Shown: in pieces, positions 10,976-22,583 of the stretch
Layout of the letters: each line of letters opens with the position of its first letter
How positions within the stretch are numbered: position 1 is the stretch's first letter
Assembly: GCA_003996215.1 (NCBI GenBank)
Contig: QJPP01005274.1
Coordinates: 219,559-283,558, forward strand
DNA: 64,000 nt
Direction of reading: 5' to 3'
Origin: Jaltomata sinuosa
Taxonomy: Eukaryota > Streptophyta > Magnoliopsida > Solanales > Solanaceae
Translations under genes and position numbers: made by a program
The notes under the pieces: model-generated
What the model was told of the DNA's origin: nothing
The model's database searches: none
Seen by the model: only the letters and a program-made list of their open reading frames with translations

Positions 10976-13900
10976 TGTCACGACCCAATTTCTCGGTCAT
11001 GATGGCACCTACAACCCCCGGTAGGTGAACCAATCCCTGTAGCCCAGAACAGTTAGTAATGGGCTACTATCTAACAAATAAGGGAACAAGACAAAGAGAA
11101 CAGATAAAAGGGACATAAATATATACATATGTGGAAACTAAACCAAACCCCAAGACCTGGTATCATAGTATAGAGCCAAAACTACATACATAGAGTGCAA
11201 ACGATCCAAAACAATATATACAGATGTCTCTGAATGGTAACAGAGTACATAAAGCAAAAGATAAACTAAAGCTAAGCTCCGATCGCCAAGAGCTCACCCT
11301 CAGTCCGAAGTAGTCCCCAACAGATCTCCAAGCACGAATCACAGCGATCTAACGGCGATGGCCCACGCTAGGATCTGCACCCAAAGATGCAGGGGGGTAG
11401 GGTGAGCACCAAATGCGAAGCATAAGGTACCCAGTAGGTATCATAGGCCGACTGGGCACATATAAGATAAAAGCGTAGTAACAGACAAAATAGAAGCAAG
11501 CAATCACAGAAATCAACGAAAGGTACACAGGAACTAGCCCAGAGGGAAATCAACAGAACCACATGTGAGGCCAGTAAGCAGAATATACACACCATAGGCA
11601 TAGGTGAAAGTAAGAAATAACGCACCTGGGGTCCTTGCAATAACAGTGTATACATAATAATTTTACGAAATGGACGGTATACCGGTAACCTCAAGTGTAA
11701 GAAGAAGAGAGAAAGAGTAATGATAGGCATGCTCAGAGACATGAATCAAACTCAACTAATCATATCAATCTCAAATTTAAAGAAACTAACAGTCTAGCAG
11801 TAACCAATTTCATACTTAACCGTAACAGGGAACAATTCTGTAAGTAAATAGCAAAATTCTACCTACAGTCCCCCGGCCGCCCATACAACCGAGGAACACA
11901 AACAAGTGAAAACCAACCCTCCGGCATCCCATACTACCGGAGCGTACAATCAACAAACAACAAACAAGGGTGGAGCCTTAAACAATGAATGATATGATGC
12001 ATGAAGATCTCAAGTGAAATGGTATCTCTGTATGTACCTCCTCCGGTGCCGATCCGGCCCAGCAGGTAGGTTCCACGGAAGGACACTACCCGTATACCTC
12101 TACTCCACCGTATACCCTTCCTCTGGCACACGCAGCCCGCAGCCCCTGGCCCGGATGGCAAGGTCCATGGAGGTCCCAGACCCCATACTAAAACTCAGTA
12201 TCAAACATGTCGTCCGAAAGCAAGTCCGGGTTCAAGATAGAGACCCAGTCTCGAATGCATGCCCAGACCCTGTCCAGGACTAAAGTAGTAGGAAAATTTC
12301 TCAAAAACCCCTCCAAGGGTGCCCGGGCATAACCGGGTCTAAGCAGTAGAAAGTCATCTCAGGTGCTCGGTCCGACCGAGGCTAAAAATCATCTCAAGTA
12401 GCAAGAAAACTCAACTAGCATCCCGGTCCTGCCGAGTCTAGCGTTAATCGTAAAACTGGTGATTTAAATCATAATTTTACTTTCTTTTACCCAAGAATAT
12501 TCACAAGTTAAATCAAACCATTTCCAAATTATTTCCATAAAAAACGGGCCCCTCGGGCCATGCAAGGTTTAGAAAATAGTGTCCGTAGGCTCGAAGCCCA
12601 AACTGTAGTAAAACATGTATAAAACCTTTTTATATGCATGAAAATGGTATGATCAAACACAATAGCTGCCCAGCAGCTTACAATCAACCTATAGACCCTG
12701 CACAGGCCCACAGCTACTCAGTAAGCATAACCAGCCTAGAAGGATAATTCTATGCCCGGGAAAAGCGGACATTCCAAAAATCCCACCTTCTATGTTCCAG
12801 AGTCAACAAGGCCTCACAGGACCACAAGGGTAAAGAAAATATATCCGAAAATACTACAAGCAACGGAGGAACAAAAGTAGGCGGACATGAATAAAGCGGT
12901 CAAGGTCTGTGGTACTAACCTAATAAACCAACCCAAGGATGCCCATTAATACAATTTTATCCTATATATGCGGAGTCTAGGGAAAATAAACCATAACCTA
13001 CTTGTCATCCGATGACAAGCTCGAACCTCTCCGAAAAGAAGCTCCGAAACAAAATCAAACTTGAACTCGGGCTTGAATAACTTGACGTCGATAATTGATT
13101 TTCTTTCGAAGTTCGCCAATATAATTACTCTACCAAACTCCTCTAATGTTCTCTATATATTACTAATGGGATAAAGAGCTAAATGTATATATATAAATGT
13201 ATGCACGTATGCAGCTATTGAACAACACAAGGTAAATGACCTTTACTATATTAATTAATTAATTAACTATTGTATGACACTAATCCTTTAGCCATGTATT
13301 AGTCACCTAGCAACTACAATATGCTGGCTGCTTTGCCTCACCTCCACGTGTTGTGGAGGTGGCAACATTTTAATATTTCCAGCCCGTTATGTATGTATTC
13401 GGGTATTGAATAAATTTGTGGTAAAATAAATATAATTTTTGAATATACCATAATCATTAAAAAATTATTTCGAATAAAACCTACTATATTATAATAATAA
13501 ATTTTAACATAACTAAATTTACTATCTCCGTTAAAATATTACAATGTACAAAAACCCTATAAAATAAATACATATACCATTATATCATAACAAAAATATT
13601 TTTCATAAACCTTTAAACTATTTTAAAAAGGTAATAATAATATCACGTTTTACCAAATTCAACTTTCAAATAAAATATTTTCAAATACACGCGATGTTAA
13701 TAAATTCTCAAACTTAGGCTCGCAACTCACCATCGCACGATTTTGATACTCAAGAACTCTCTTGGAACCCTCCCTTATGTTTTCTCACTGTTTCAGAACT
13801 GAAATGACATTTTAAAACGTGAAGTTGAGGCTTAAATCGAGTTTGACCCGACCCGGTTCGCGACCCGGTTCGCAACCCGGTTCCTGCCAGATAGTCTGCG

Positions 13901-14206
13901 GTAAAACAGTCATAACTCTTTACTCCGAGATCAGTTGGACATGAGGTTTTGTGCGTTGGAAACTAGACTCGTAGACCTTCGATTTGGTATTTCGGGGGAC
14001 TTCTAACTCTTTATATATTGATAGAAAAGCCCTGATACATTTGACCCAAAGTTTAGAAAATTTATTAAAGAACTTACGATCAAACAAATGGACTCGGCGC
14101 CGAAATACCGGTCCCGACAAGCCTTAAATGACTTGGGGCCACTACGAACAAGCTCTAACGGTTCAAGAAAAACGTATACGTGGAAATAACCGGAAGGGTC
14201 ATTACA
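10976..14206 (-). repeat. U 3' LTR (full-length copy)
   Basis: 3231 bp; in element sense it begins TGTAATGACC at 14206 and ends GGGTCGTGACA at 10976. It is longer than the sister LTR because it keeps a 402-bp segment (12659-13060) and two extra 12-bp units (near 13855-13880) that the other lacks. A TATA-like TATATATAG lies near 13151-13160. No gene is seen in it. Confidence 0.93.
12659..13060 (-). other. Segment deleted from the other U LTR
   Basis: The 7-bp sequence ATCAAAC ends at 12658 and again at 13060. In the right LTR one copy remains at 21062-21068 and the 402 bp are gone, which is the signature of deletion between short direct repeats. Confidence 0.9.
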
Positions 14207-14230
14207 TCATCCACTACTAAAAAGGACTTT
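14207..14230 (-). other. U region next to 3' LTR (plus-strand priming site)
   Basis: On the minus strand the last bases before the LTR read a short purine-rich stretch followed by TTTTTAGTAGTGGATGA. Near-identical sequence stands before the 3' LTRs of Y (28130-28154) and X (54737-54759), so it is a conserved feature of this lineage. It is not a classic long polypurine tract. Confidence 0.5.
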
Positions 14231-14267
14231 CATCCTCGAAAGTCAAGGTCAAGAGGGTACCTGAAGG

Positions 14268-15056
14268 CTAAAATAGCTGCGGATACTGATCCCGCATATC
14301 TCTCTCGGTCTCCCAGGTAGCCTCCTTGACTGGACGGTGCCTCCACTGAACCTTAACAACCGAGATCTCCCGAGACCTCAATCTCCTGACATCTCTGGCC
14401 AAAATAGCTGCCGGCTCCTCAACAAAGGCTAAACCCTCACCCAACTGAACTGAATCCCACTGCAACACATGAGACTCATCTGGGACATACCGACACACCA
14501 TCGAAACATGAAATACAGGATGTATAGTTGAAAACATCGGAGACAAGTCTAGATGATAGGCAACGCTACCAACCCTCTGAAGAATCTTAAATGGCCCAAT
14601 GTACCTGGGGCTAAGCTTGCCCCGCCTACCAAATCTCATCACGCCCTTCATGGGCGATACATGGAGAAACACCAAGTCACCAACACTAAACTCCAAGGCA
14701 CGAAGCCTACGATCAGCATAACTCTTCTGCCTGCTTTGAGCTGCCCGAAGTCTGTCCTGAATCACTCGGACTCGGTCTAAGGAATCTCGAAGCAAATCTG
14801 TGCTCTGTGGCCCAGCACTAAAACCATCAAACCAACCTACCGGTGATCTGCAACGCCTGCCATACAAAGCCTCAAAAGGTGCCATGTCGATACTCGAATG
14901 AAAGCTGTTATTATAAGCAAACTCTGCCAAGGGAACAAACTGATCCCATGAACCTCCAAAGTCAAGAACACAGGCCCGAAGCATGTCCTCCAGAATCTGA
15001 ATAGTCCTCTCTGACTGGCCATCTGTCTGAGGGTGAAAGGCGGTACTAAGATGAAC
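14268..15056 (-). pseudogene. U integrase C-terminal half and chromodomain
   Basis: It continues in frame from a TAG at 15057-15059. It carries the third integrase catalytic position in the HPQTDG...ERT region, AFAYNN-type helix residues, VSPMKGVMRF, the GPF module (RYIGPFKILQ) and a C-terminal chromodomain ending KVQWRHRPVKEATWE. From 14984 down it is open for 238 residues to a normal stop near 14268. If the TAG were not there the integrase would be complete. Confidence 0.92.
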
Positions 15057-15929
15057 CTATGTACCCAAATCTCGCTGAATAGCCCTCCAGAACTGAGATG
15101 TGAACTGAGTGTCGCGGTCTGAAATGATAGAAGCTGGGACCCCATGCAACCGAACAATCTCACGAAGGTAGATCTGAGCTAACCTCTCTGCACCATAAGA
15201 AGTATGAACCGGCAAGAAATGTGCTGACTTAGTCAGCCTATCAACAATCACCCAAATGGAATCAAACCCATGAGAAGTACGAGGCAAACCAACAGTGAAG
15301 TCCATAGTAATCCCTTCCCACTTCCACTCAGGAATGGGAAGTCGCTGCATCAAACCACCAGGTCTCATGTGCTCGAACTTAACCTGCTGACAGTTCAAGC
15401 ACCGAGATATGAACTCTGCTATATCCCGCTTCATACCACTCCACCAGTAAAGCTGTCTCAAGTCTCTATACATCTTTGCTGTGCCAGGATGAATGGAGTA
15501 TCTAGTACAATGTGCCTCATGAAGTATCAACTGAATCAAATCACTAATCCTCGGAACACAAAGGCGACTATCAAACCTCAGAACCCCATCTGAATCTAGA
15601 GTAGCCTGGCTGGTCTCACCCTGAAAAACCCGATCACGAAGGTCACACAACTGCTGATCCTCAAACTGACGGCTCTGAATCTGATCAATCAAAGTAGAAC
15701 GAACCTCAATACTGGCAAAAACTCTGCTAGGATCTGACAAGTCAAGCCTAACCAAACGGTTAGCCAAGGACTGGATGTCCAAGGCCAATGGTCGCTCTGA
15801 AACTAACAGAGAAGCTAGGCTACCCATACTCACTGCCTTCCGACTCAAGGCATCCGCTACCACGCTTGCCTTGCCTGGATGATACAGAATAGTGAAGTCA
15901 TAGTCCTTCAGTAACTCGACCCATCTCCT
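15057..15929 (-). pseudogene. U RNase H end and integrase N-terminal half
   Basis: It follows a TAG at 15930-15932 in the same frame and ends at another TAG. It holds the RNase H end (VADALSRKA), the integrase HHCC zinc domain (IHPG, CLNC) and catalytic aspartates in MDFTVGLP and SDRD. The second motif has Asp where SDRG is usual. Both flanking stops fit CAG or CGG changed to TAG by C-to-T. Part of one polyprotein with the neighbours above and below. Confidence 0.92.
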
Positions 15930-16964
15930 CTATCTCGAGTTCAACTCTCGCTGACTCGTGATATACTGAAGACTACGGTGATCGGTGAAGATCTCATAGT
16001 GAACTCCATATAGGTAATGCCTCCAGATCTTGAGCGCGAAAACTACCGCCGCCAATTCTAAGTCATTAGTGGGGTAGTTGCGCTCGTGAACCTTCAGCTG
16101 CCTCGACACATATGCTATTACTCGACCCTGCTGCATCAACACACAACCAAGACCAACCCCAGAAGCATCACAATACACGGAGAAGCTCTGACCCTCAACC
16201 AGCAAAGTCAAAACTGGAGCTGAAGTCAATAAGGCCTTAAGCCTCTGGAAGCTATCCTCACACTGATCCGACCACTGAAATGGGACATCCTTCCTAGTCA
16301 GCATAGTCAAGGGTGCTGCTATGGAAGAAAATCCCTCAACGAACCATCTGTAGTAACTTGCTAACCCAATAAAGCTGCGAACCTCAGTAACAGTAGTAGG
16401 TCTAGGACACTCACAAACCGCTGAAATCTTTCCCGAATCCACCCTAATCCCATCCTTAGACACCACGTACCCTAGGAATGCAACTGACTCAAGCCAAAAC
16501 TCGCACTTCGAGAACTTGGCATAAAGCCGATGATCTCTCAAAGTCTGGAGTATAACCCTCAAGTGCTGCTCATGCTCATCTCTACTACGTGAGTATAATA
16601 AGATGTCGTCTATAAAAACTATCACAAATGAGTCCAAATACGGGCCAAGAACCCTGTGCATCAAGTTCATAAAGGCTGCGGGGGCATTGGTCAACCCAAA
16701 AGATATCACCAGGAACTCATAATGGCCATAACGTGTCCTGAATGCTGTCTTAGGGATGTCCTACGCCCTAATCCTCAACTGATGGTAGCCAGACCTCAAA
16801 TCAATCTTCGAAAACACGACTGAACCCTGAAGCTGGTCAAACAAATCATCAATCCTCGGCATCGGATACCTATTCTTCACTGTCACCCTATTCAGCTGCC
16901 GATAATCAATACACACGGCATCGACCCATCCTTCTTCTTCACGAAGAGAACAGGAGCACCCCAC
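15930..16964 (-). pseudogene. U reverse transcriptase core and RNase H start
   Basis: The first part (16761-16964) carries CIDYRQLN, RIDDLFDQLQG and the catalytic Asp in SKIDLRSGYHQ, then a TAG. The second part (15930-16709) has SFGLTNAPAAF, the FIDDILLYS active site, the thumb (VAFLGYVV), GLASYYR and the RNase H motif YCDASGVGLG. The frame at the upper end differs by one base from the gag-PR piece, so a frameshift lies near 16915. Confidence 0.92.
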
Positions 16965-17887
16965 GGTGACACACTAGGTCTAATAAACCCCTTAGCTAAC
17001 AGATCCTGGAGCTGCTCCTTAAGCTTCCTCAACTCAGCAGGAGCCATACGGTAAGGAGAAATAGAAATGGGCCTAGTGCCCGGCTCCAGCTCAATAGCAA
17101 AATCAATATCTCTCTCAGGTGGAAGGCCTGGCAGGTCGGTAGGAAACACATCGAGGAAGTCTCTAACTACAGGAACAGACTCAGGAGAAGTGGGGTCAGC
17201 ACTAACATCTCGGACATATGCTAGATAAGCTAAACACCCATGGGAAATCAACTTCCTAGCTCGAAGACAAGAGATGATCCCAGATGGTGCATGGCTAACA
17301 GAACCCTGCCACACAACCGGGGATATACCGGGTACAGCTATGGTAATGGTCTGGGCATAACAATCCAAAACCACACGGTGAGGGGATAACCAGTCCATGC
17401 CCAGTATCACATCAAAATCTAGCATATCAAGAATCATCAAATCACCCCAAGTCTCTGAATCACCAATAGATAGCATACAAGATCTCACAATTCGATCCAC
17501 TACTAAAGAATCTCCTACTGGGGTCAAAACAGAAACAAGGACAGATAATGGCTCACTAGCCAACCCCAAACAAGGTACAAGGTAGGCAGATACATATGAA
17601 CAAGTGGATCCAGGATCAAATAAAGCCATAACAGACTGATGGCACACAGAAATCGTACCTGTAATCACAGCATCTGAAGCCTCTGCCTCTGGTCTCCTAG
17701 GGACCGCGTAAAACTGACGACGACCTCCACCTGCCCGACCGCCATCCCTACCACCTGCTCTGTCGTGCGGAGCACCACCTCTACCCTGACGACCACCCCC
17801 TCTAGCCGGGGGATGAACTGCCTGTAAAGGCTCGGCCAACTGAACTGTACCCTGCTGAGGGCAATCTCTAGCAAAATGACCAATCAC
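16892..17887 (-). pseudogene. U nucleocapsid end, protease and RT fingers
   Basis: 331 open residues. It opens inside the zinc knuckle (CFACGVIGHFARDC, the first Cys lying just above the opening) and passes an Arg/Gly-rich stretch. The aspartic protease follows, with ALFDPGSTCSYV and, later, VILGMDWL. The RT start carries PPERDIDF, KGFIRPS, SPWGAPV and VKKKDG. It runs out of frame just after that. In the same frame as the gag piece above, separated from it by a TAG (18008-18010) and 40 codons. Confidence 0.92.
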
Positions 17888-18007
17888 ACCACAAGCAAAA
17901 CAAGCCCCTGATGGCCTACTCAGTCGGGATGAACCAGCAAATCCTGTATGACCACCCCGACCTGATGCCCCAGAAACTGTACCCCTCGAAGACTGGCCGC
18001 CATAGCC

Positions 18008-19174
18008 CTAATGGCTACTCTGACCCTGCTCGAACTGGGTACTACCGAAAGTCTGAAAGGAAGCCTGAATCGGTCGGCTGGACTGACCCTGGTACTGCTG
18101 TGGATGATAACTCCGGCTCCACTGGTCAGGACCTCTACCACCATATCTGGAACAACTATAGACACCCTGATGTCGAGGCCTCTTATCTCTGGACCCCTGA
18201 TCATGTCGCTGTAAGTCCTCCACAGTGCGGGCATAGTCTACAATAGCCTGGAATGACCAACTACTGGCAATCAATATCTCAGCTGGCTGCCTGATCTCTG
18301 GCCTCAAACCCCATACAAATCTACGAATCCTATCTGCCTCGGTAGGAATGATCATAGCTCCGAATGGTGCTAGCTGATGAAAATTGGTTTCATACTCCGA
18401 AATAGTCATAGACCCCTGAATAAGGTGAGTAAAATGCTCCCTGCGACACTCACGATCACTCTGAGGTAGGAATTTGGCCACAAAGGCCTCATAAAACTCA
18501 GACCAGGTCAAAGGAGGTGACGACGGTGGTCTACAAGCAACCTGGGCCCTCCACCATAACTTCGCTGGGCCCTCCAACTGATAGGTAGTATAACCAACCC
18601 CGTGAGTCTCCAAAAAACCCAAATGATGCAACATCTCCTCACAGGTAGTAATAAAATCATGTGGATCCTGTCCAGAAGTACGAGCAAACCTCGGAGGTGC
18701 TAACCTCAAAAACCTACCCAACGCCTTCTGCTCTAACTCTGTCATAACTGGGCGAGGAGCAAGAGACTGTGCAACAGATGAAACCGGAATGACCTCCACA
18801 CAGGGAGCCATAGTAGCCGGCTGCACTCCTGAGCTCTGTGCACCCAGGGCTGCCCCCTGAGCGGATATCTGCGCTACCTCAGAAGGCCGCTCTCCAATCA
18901 CACCCAAAAGCTATAATAGTAATCCCCGAATGTCAGGAGACTGAGCTGCGGCTGGAGCTGGCACATACGTGGGCACTGGAGCTGGTGCTGGAGCTGGTAC
19001 TGGAGCTGGTACTGGAGCTGGTAGTACCTGGGCTGCCCCCTGATCCACATGCTGCTCGGGCTCTATCTCAACTCTAGCAGCTCTAGCAGGTACCACTGCT
19101 CGAGGGCGTCCTCGACCCTTAGCTAGAGTGGGAGGCTCATCTCCGCGTGATGCCGATGATCTCGTACGAACTAT
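18008..19174 (-). pseudogene. U gag, broken
   Basis: The capsid core is open for 299 residues (18008-18907) with LAPPRFARTSG, LWWRAQV, the SEYETNFHQLAPF helix and IRRFVWGL. Upstream, in the same frame past a TAG at 18911-18913, is a 60-residue N-terminal stretch with an Ala-Pro/Val-Pro repeat encoded by a GCTGGTACTGGA-type tandem repeat (18970-19025, + strand reading). The expected start, before VRTRSS, reads ATA at 19172-19174, and a TAG lies just before it, so the start codon seems lost by G-to-A. Confidence 0.88.
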
Positions 19175-19372
19175 CTACGGAAGGATAAAGCAGAACAAAT
19201 GAGATTTGCAGAAACTTCAAGGGTTCTACGCATGATACAGAAGCAATGAAAGAGTCAAATTTCCTAAAATGCCACTGTAGCCTCCCAATGATTGAGTACG
19301 GATGTCTCCGCCCCGATCAGCAGGACTCTACTAGACATTGGCTTCTATACCGATGACACCGGTGAACCTAAA

Positions 19373-19384
19373 GCTCTGATACCA
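19373..19384 (-). other. U primer binding site
   Basis: It reads TGGTATCAGAGC on the minus strand, complementary to the 3' end of plant initiator methionine tRNA. It starts three bases after the 5' LTR. Confidence 0.93.
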
Positions 19385-19387
19385 AGT

Positions 19388-22190
19388 TGTCATGACCCAA
19401 TTTCTCGGTCATGATGACACCTACAACCCCCGGTAGGTGAACCAATCCCCGTAGCCCAGAACAGTTAGTAATGGGCTACTATCTAACAAATAAGGGAACA
19501 AGACGAAGAGAACATATAAAAGGGATATAAATATATACATATGTGGAAACTAAACCAAACCTTTAGACCTGGTATCATAGTATAGAGCCAAAACTACATA
19601 CATAGAGTGCAAACGATCCAAAACAATATATACAAATGTCTCTGAATGGTAATAGAGTACATGAAGCAAAAGATAAACTAAAGCTAAGCTCCGATCGCCA
19701 AGAGCTCACCCTCAGTCTGAAGTAGTCCCCAACAGATCTCCAAGCACGAATCACAGCGATCTAACAGCGATGGCCCACGCTAGGATCTGCACCCAAAGAT
19801 GCAGAGGGGTAGGGGTGAGCACCAAATGCGAAGCATAAGGCACCCAGTAGGTATCATAGGCCGACTGGGCACAAATAAGATAAAAGAGTAGTAATAGACA
19901 GAATAGAAGCAAGCAATCACAGAAATCAACGAAAGGTACATAGGAACTAGCCCAGAGGGAAATCAACAGATCCACATGTGAGGCCAGTAAGCAGAATATA
20001 CACACCATAGGCACAGGTGAAGGTACGAAATAACGCACCTGGGGTCCTTGCATTAATAGTGTATACATAATAATTTTACGAAATAGACGGTATACCGGTA
20101 ACCTCAAGTGTAAGAAGAAGAAGAGAGAAAGAGTAATGATAGGCATGCTCAGAGACATGAATCAAACTCAACTAATCATATCAATCTCAAATTTAAAGAA
20201 ACTAACAGTCTAGCAGTAACCAATTTCATACTTAACCGTAAAAGGGAACAATTATGTAAGTAAATAGCAAAATTCTACCTACAGTCCCCCGGCCGCCCAT
20301 AGAACCGAGGAACACAAACAAGTGAAAACAAACCCTCCGGCATCCCATACTACTGGAGCGTACAATCAATAAACAAGGGTGGAGCCTCAAACAATAATTG
20401 ATATGATGCATGAAGATCTCAAGTGAAATGGTATCTCTGTATGTACCTCCTCCGGTGCCGATCCGGCCCAGCAGGTAGGTTCCACGGAAGGACACTGCCC
20501 GTATACCTCTACTCCATCGTATACCCTTCCTCCGGCACACGCATCCCGCAGCCCCTGGCCCGGATGGCAAGGTCCATGGAGGTCCCAGACCCCATACTAA
20601 AACTCAGTATCAAACATGTCGTCCGGAAGAAAGTCCGGGTTCAAGATAGAGACCCAGTCTCGAATATGAATGCCCAGGCCCTGTCCAGGACTAAAGTAGT
20701 AGGAAAATATCTCAAAAACCCCTCCAAGGGTGCACGGGCATAACCGGGTCTAAACAGTAGAAAGTCATCTCAGGTGCTCGGTCCGACCGAGGCTAAAAAT
20801 CATCTCAAGTAGCAAGAAAACTCAACTAGCATCCCGGCCCTGCCGAGTCTAGCGTTAATCGTAAAACTGGTGATTTAATCATAATTTTACTTTCTTTTAC
20901 CCAAGAATATTCACAAGTTAAGTCAAACCATTTCCAAATTATTTCCATAAAAAACGAGCCCCCCGGGCCATGCAAGGTTTAGAAAATAGTGTCTGTAGGC
21001 TCGAAGCCCAAACCGTAGTAAAACATGTATAAAACCTTTTTATATGCATGAAAATGGTATGATCAAACTTGAACTCGGGCTTGAATAACTTGACGTCGAT
21101 AATTGATTTTCTTTCGGAGTTCGCCAATATAATTACTCTACCAAACTCCTCTAATGTTCTCTATATATTACTAATGGGATAAAGAGCTAAATGTATATAT
21201 ATAAATGTATGCACGTATGCAGCTATTGAACAACACAAGGTAAATGACCTTTACTATATTAATTAATTAATTAACTATTGTATGACACTAATCCTTTAGC
21301 CATGTATTAGTCACCTAGCAACTACAATATGCTGGCTGCTTTGCCTCACCTCCACGTGTTGTGGAGGTGGCAACATTTTAATATTTCCAGCCCGTTATGT
21401 ATGTATTCGGGTATTGAATAAATTTATGGTAAAATAAATATAATTTTTGAATATACCATAATTATTAGAAAATTATTTCGAATAAAACCTACTATATTAT
21501 AATAATAAATTTTAACATAACTAAATTTACTATCTCCGTTAAAATATTACAATGTACAAAAACCCTATAAAATAAATACATATACCATTTTATCGTAACA
21601 AAAATATTTTTCATGAACCTTTAAACTATTTTAAAAAGGTAATAAAAATATAACGTTTTACCAAATTCAACTTTCAAATAAAATATTTTCAAATACACGC
21701 GATGTTAATAAATTCTCAAACTTAGGCTCGTAACTCACCATCGCACGCTTTTGATACTCAAGAACTCTCTTGGAACCCTCCCTTATGTTTTCTCACTGTT
21801 TTAGAACTGAAATGATGTTTTAAAACGTGAAGTTGAGGCTTAAATCGAGTTTGACCCGACCCGGTTCCTGCCAGACAGTCCGCGGTAAAACAGTCATAAC
21901 TCTTTACTCCAAGATCAGTTGGATGTGAGGTTTTGTGCGTTGGAAACTAGACTCGTAGACCTTCGATTTGGTATTTCGGGGGACTTCTAACTCTTTATAT
22001 ATTGAAATAAAAGCCCTGAGACATTTGACCCAAAGTTCAGAAAATTTATTAAAGAACTTATGATCAAACAAATGGACCCGGCGCCGAAATACCGGTCCTG
22101 ACAAGCCTTAAATGACTTGGGGCCACTACGAACAAACTCTAACGGTTCAAGGAAAACGTATACGTGGAAATAATCGGAAGGGTCATTACA
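19388..22190 (-). repeat. U 5' LTR (with 402-bp deletion)
   Basis: 2803 bp. It matches 10976-14206 apart from the deletion at 21068, the loss of two 12-bp units near 21860, and scattered substitutions, many of them C/T or G/A. Confidence 0.93.
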
Positions 22191-22371
22191 CCCTGGCTGC
22201 AGCAGATCCACCAATGAGGTTCACAGGAACTGGGGCCTACTGATTAGCCTGATTGGAAACTGTCTGAGCCAATAGCTGAATTGCATTACAGAACTCTGCA
22301 TTCATAACCTCATGGTTTGGGGCATGAGGAACTGCGTTAGCATTGTGTGCGTGAGCATTGTGAGGAGGCAT
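22191..22371 (-). pseudogene. Z gag 5' end, cut off by U
   Basis: The start codon is at 22369-22371. The first residues are rich in His, Asn and Ala (MPPHNAHAHNANA), followed by AIQLLAQTV, a typical plant chromovirus gag N-terminus. A TAG at 22237-22239 lies among Gln/Asn codons. The frame runs to the CCCTG target at 22191-22195; the rest of gag resumes at 10970. Confidence 0.85.
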
Positions 22372-22567
22372 GATCTGAAATGCATAACAATGGATTATAA
22401 GGGAGAAGTTGATTCACACTCAATTGCACGATAAAGATAGCAAAAGAAGTGAAGTTTTTCTTAGAACACTTCATAGCATCCCCCTCATAAGTGTGGCGTG
22501 CTTCACACCCATGAGAGAGACTCTACTTAGTGCGGATTTTAGACATCCTAGGACTCTTGAACCTGAT

Positions 22568-22579
22568 GCTCTGATACCA
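22568..22579 (-). other. Z primer binding site
   Basis: TGGTATCAGAGC on the minus strand, four bases after the 5' LTR; it matches the initiator methionine tRNA 3' end. The 190 bases between it and the gag start hold no gene. Confidence 0.93.
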
Positions 22580-22583
22580 AGTT

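Larger units (their letters stand above)
10976..22190 (-). mobile_element. Ty3/gypsy chromodomain retrotransposon U, inserted in Z gag
   Basis: The LTRs are 10976-14206 and 19388-22190, with TSD CCCTG at 10971-10975 and 22191-22195. The internal region is 5.2 kb and holds a full-length set gag-PR-RT-RH-INT-chromodomain on the minus strand. The frame is interrupted by TAG codons at 18911, 18008, 16761, 15930 and 15057, one frameshift near 16915, and a probable loss of the gag start codon. LTRs differ by about 3-4% in the stretch compared by hand. The ends resemble those of X and Y, so U is a better preserved relative of that LTR lineage. Confidence 0.93.

Noticed and set aside
19373..19384. 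tRNA-like matches (TGGTATCAGAGC) at several places
   Set aside because: They are only the 12-base primer sites beside LTRs; no tRNA gene structure surrounds them.
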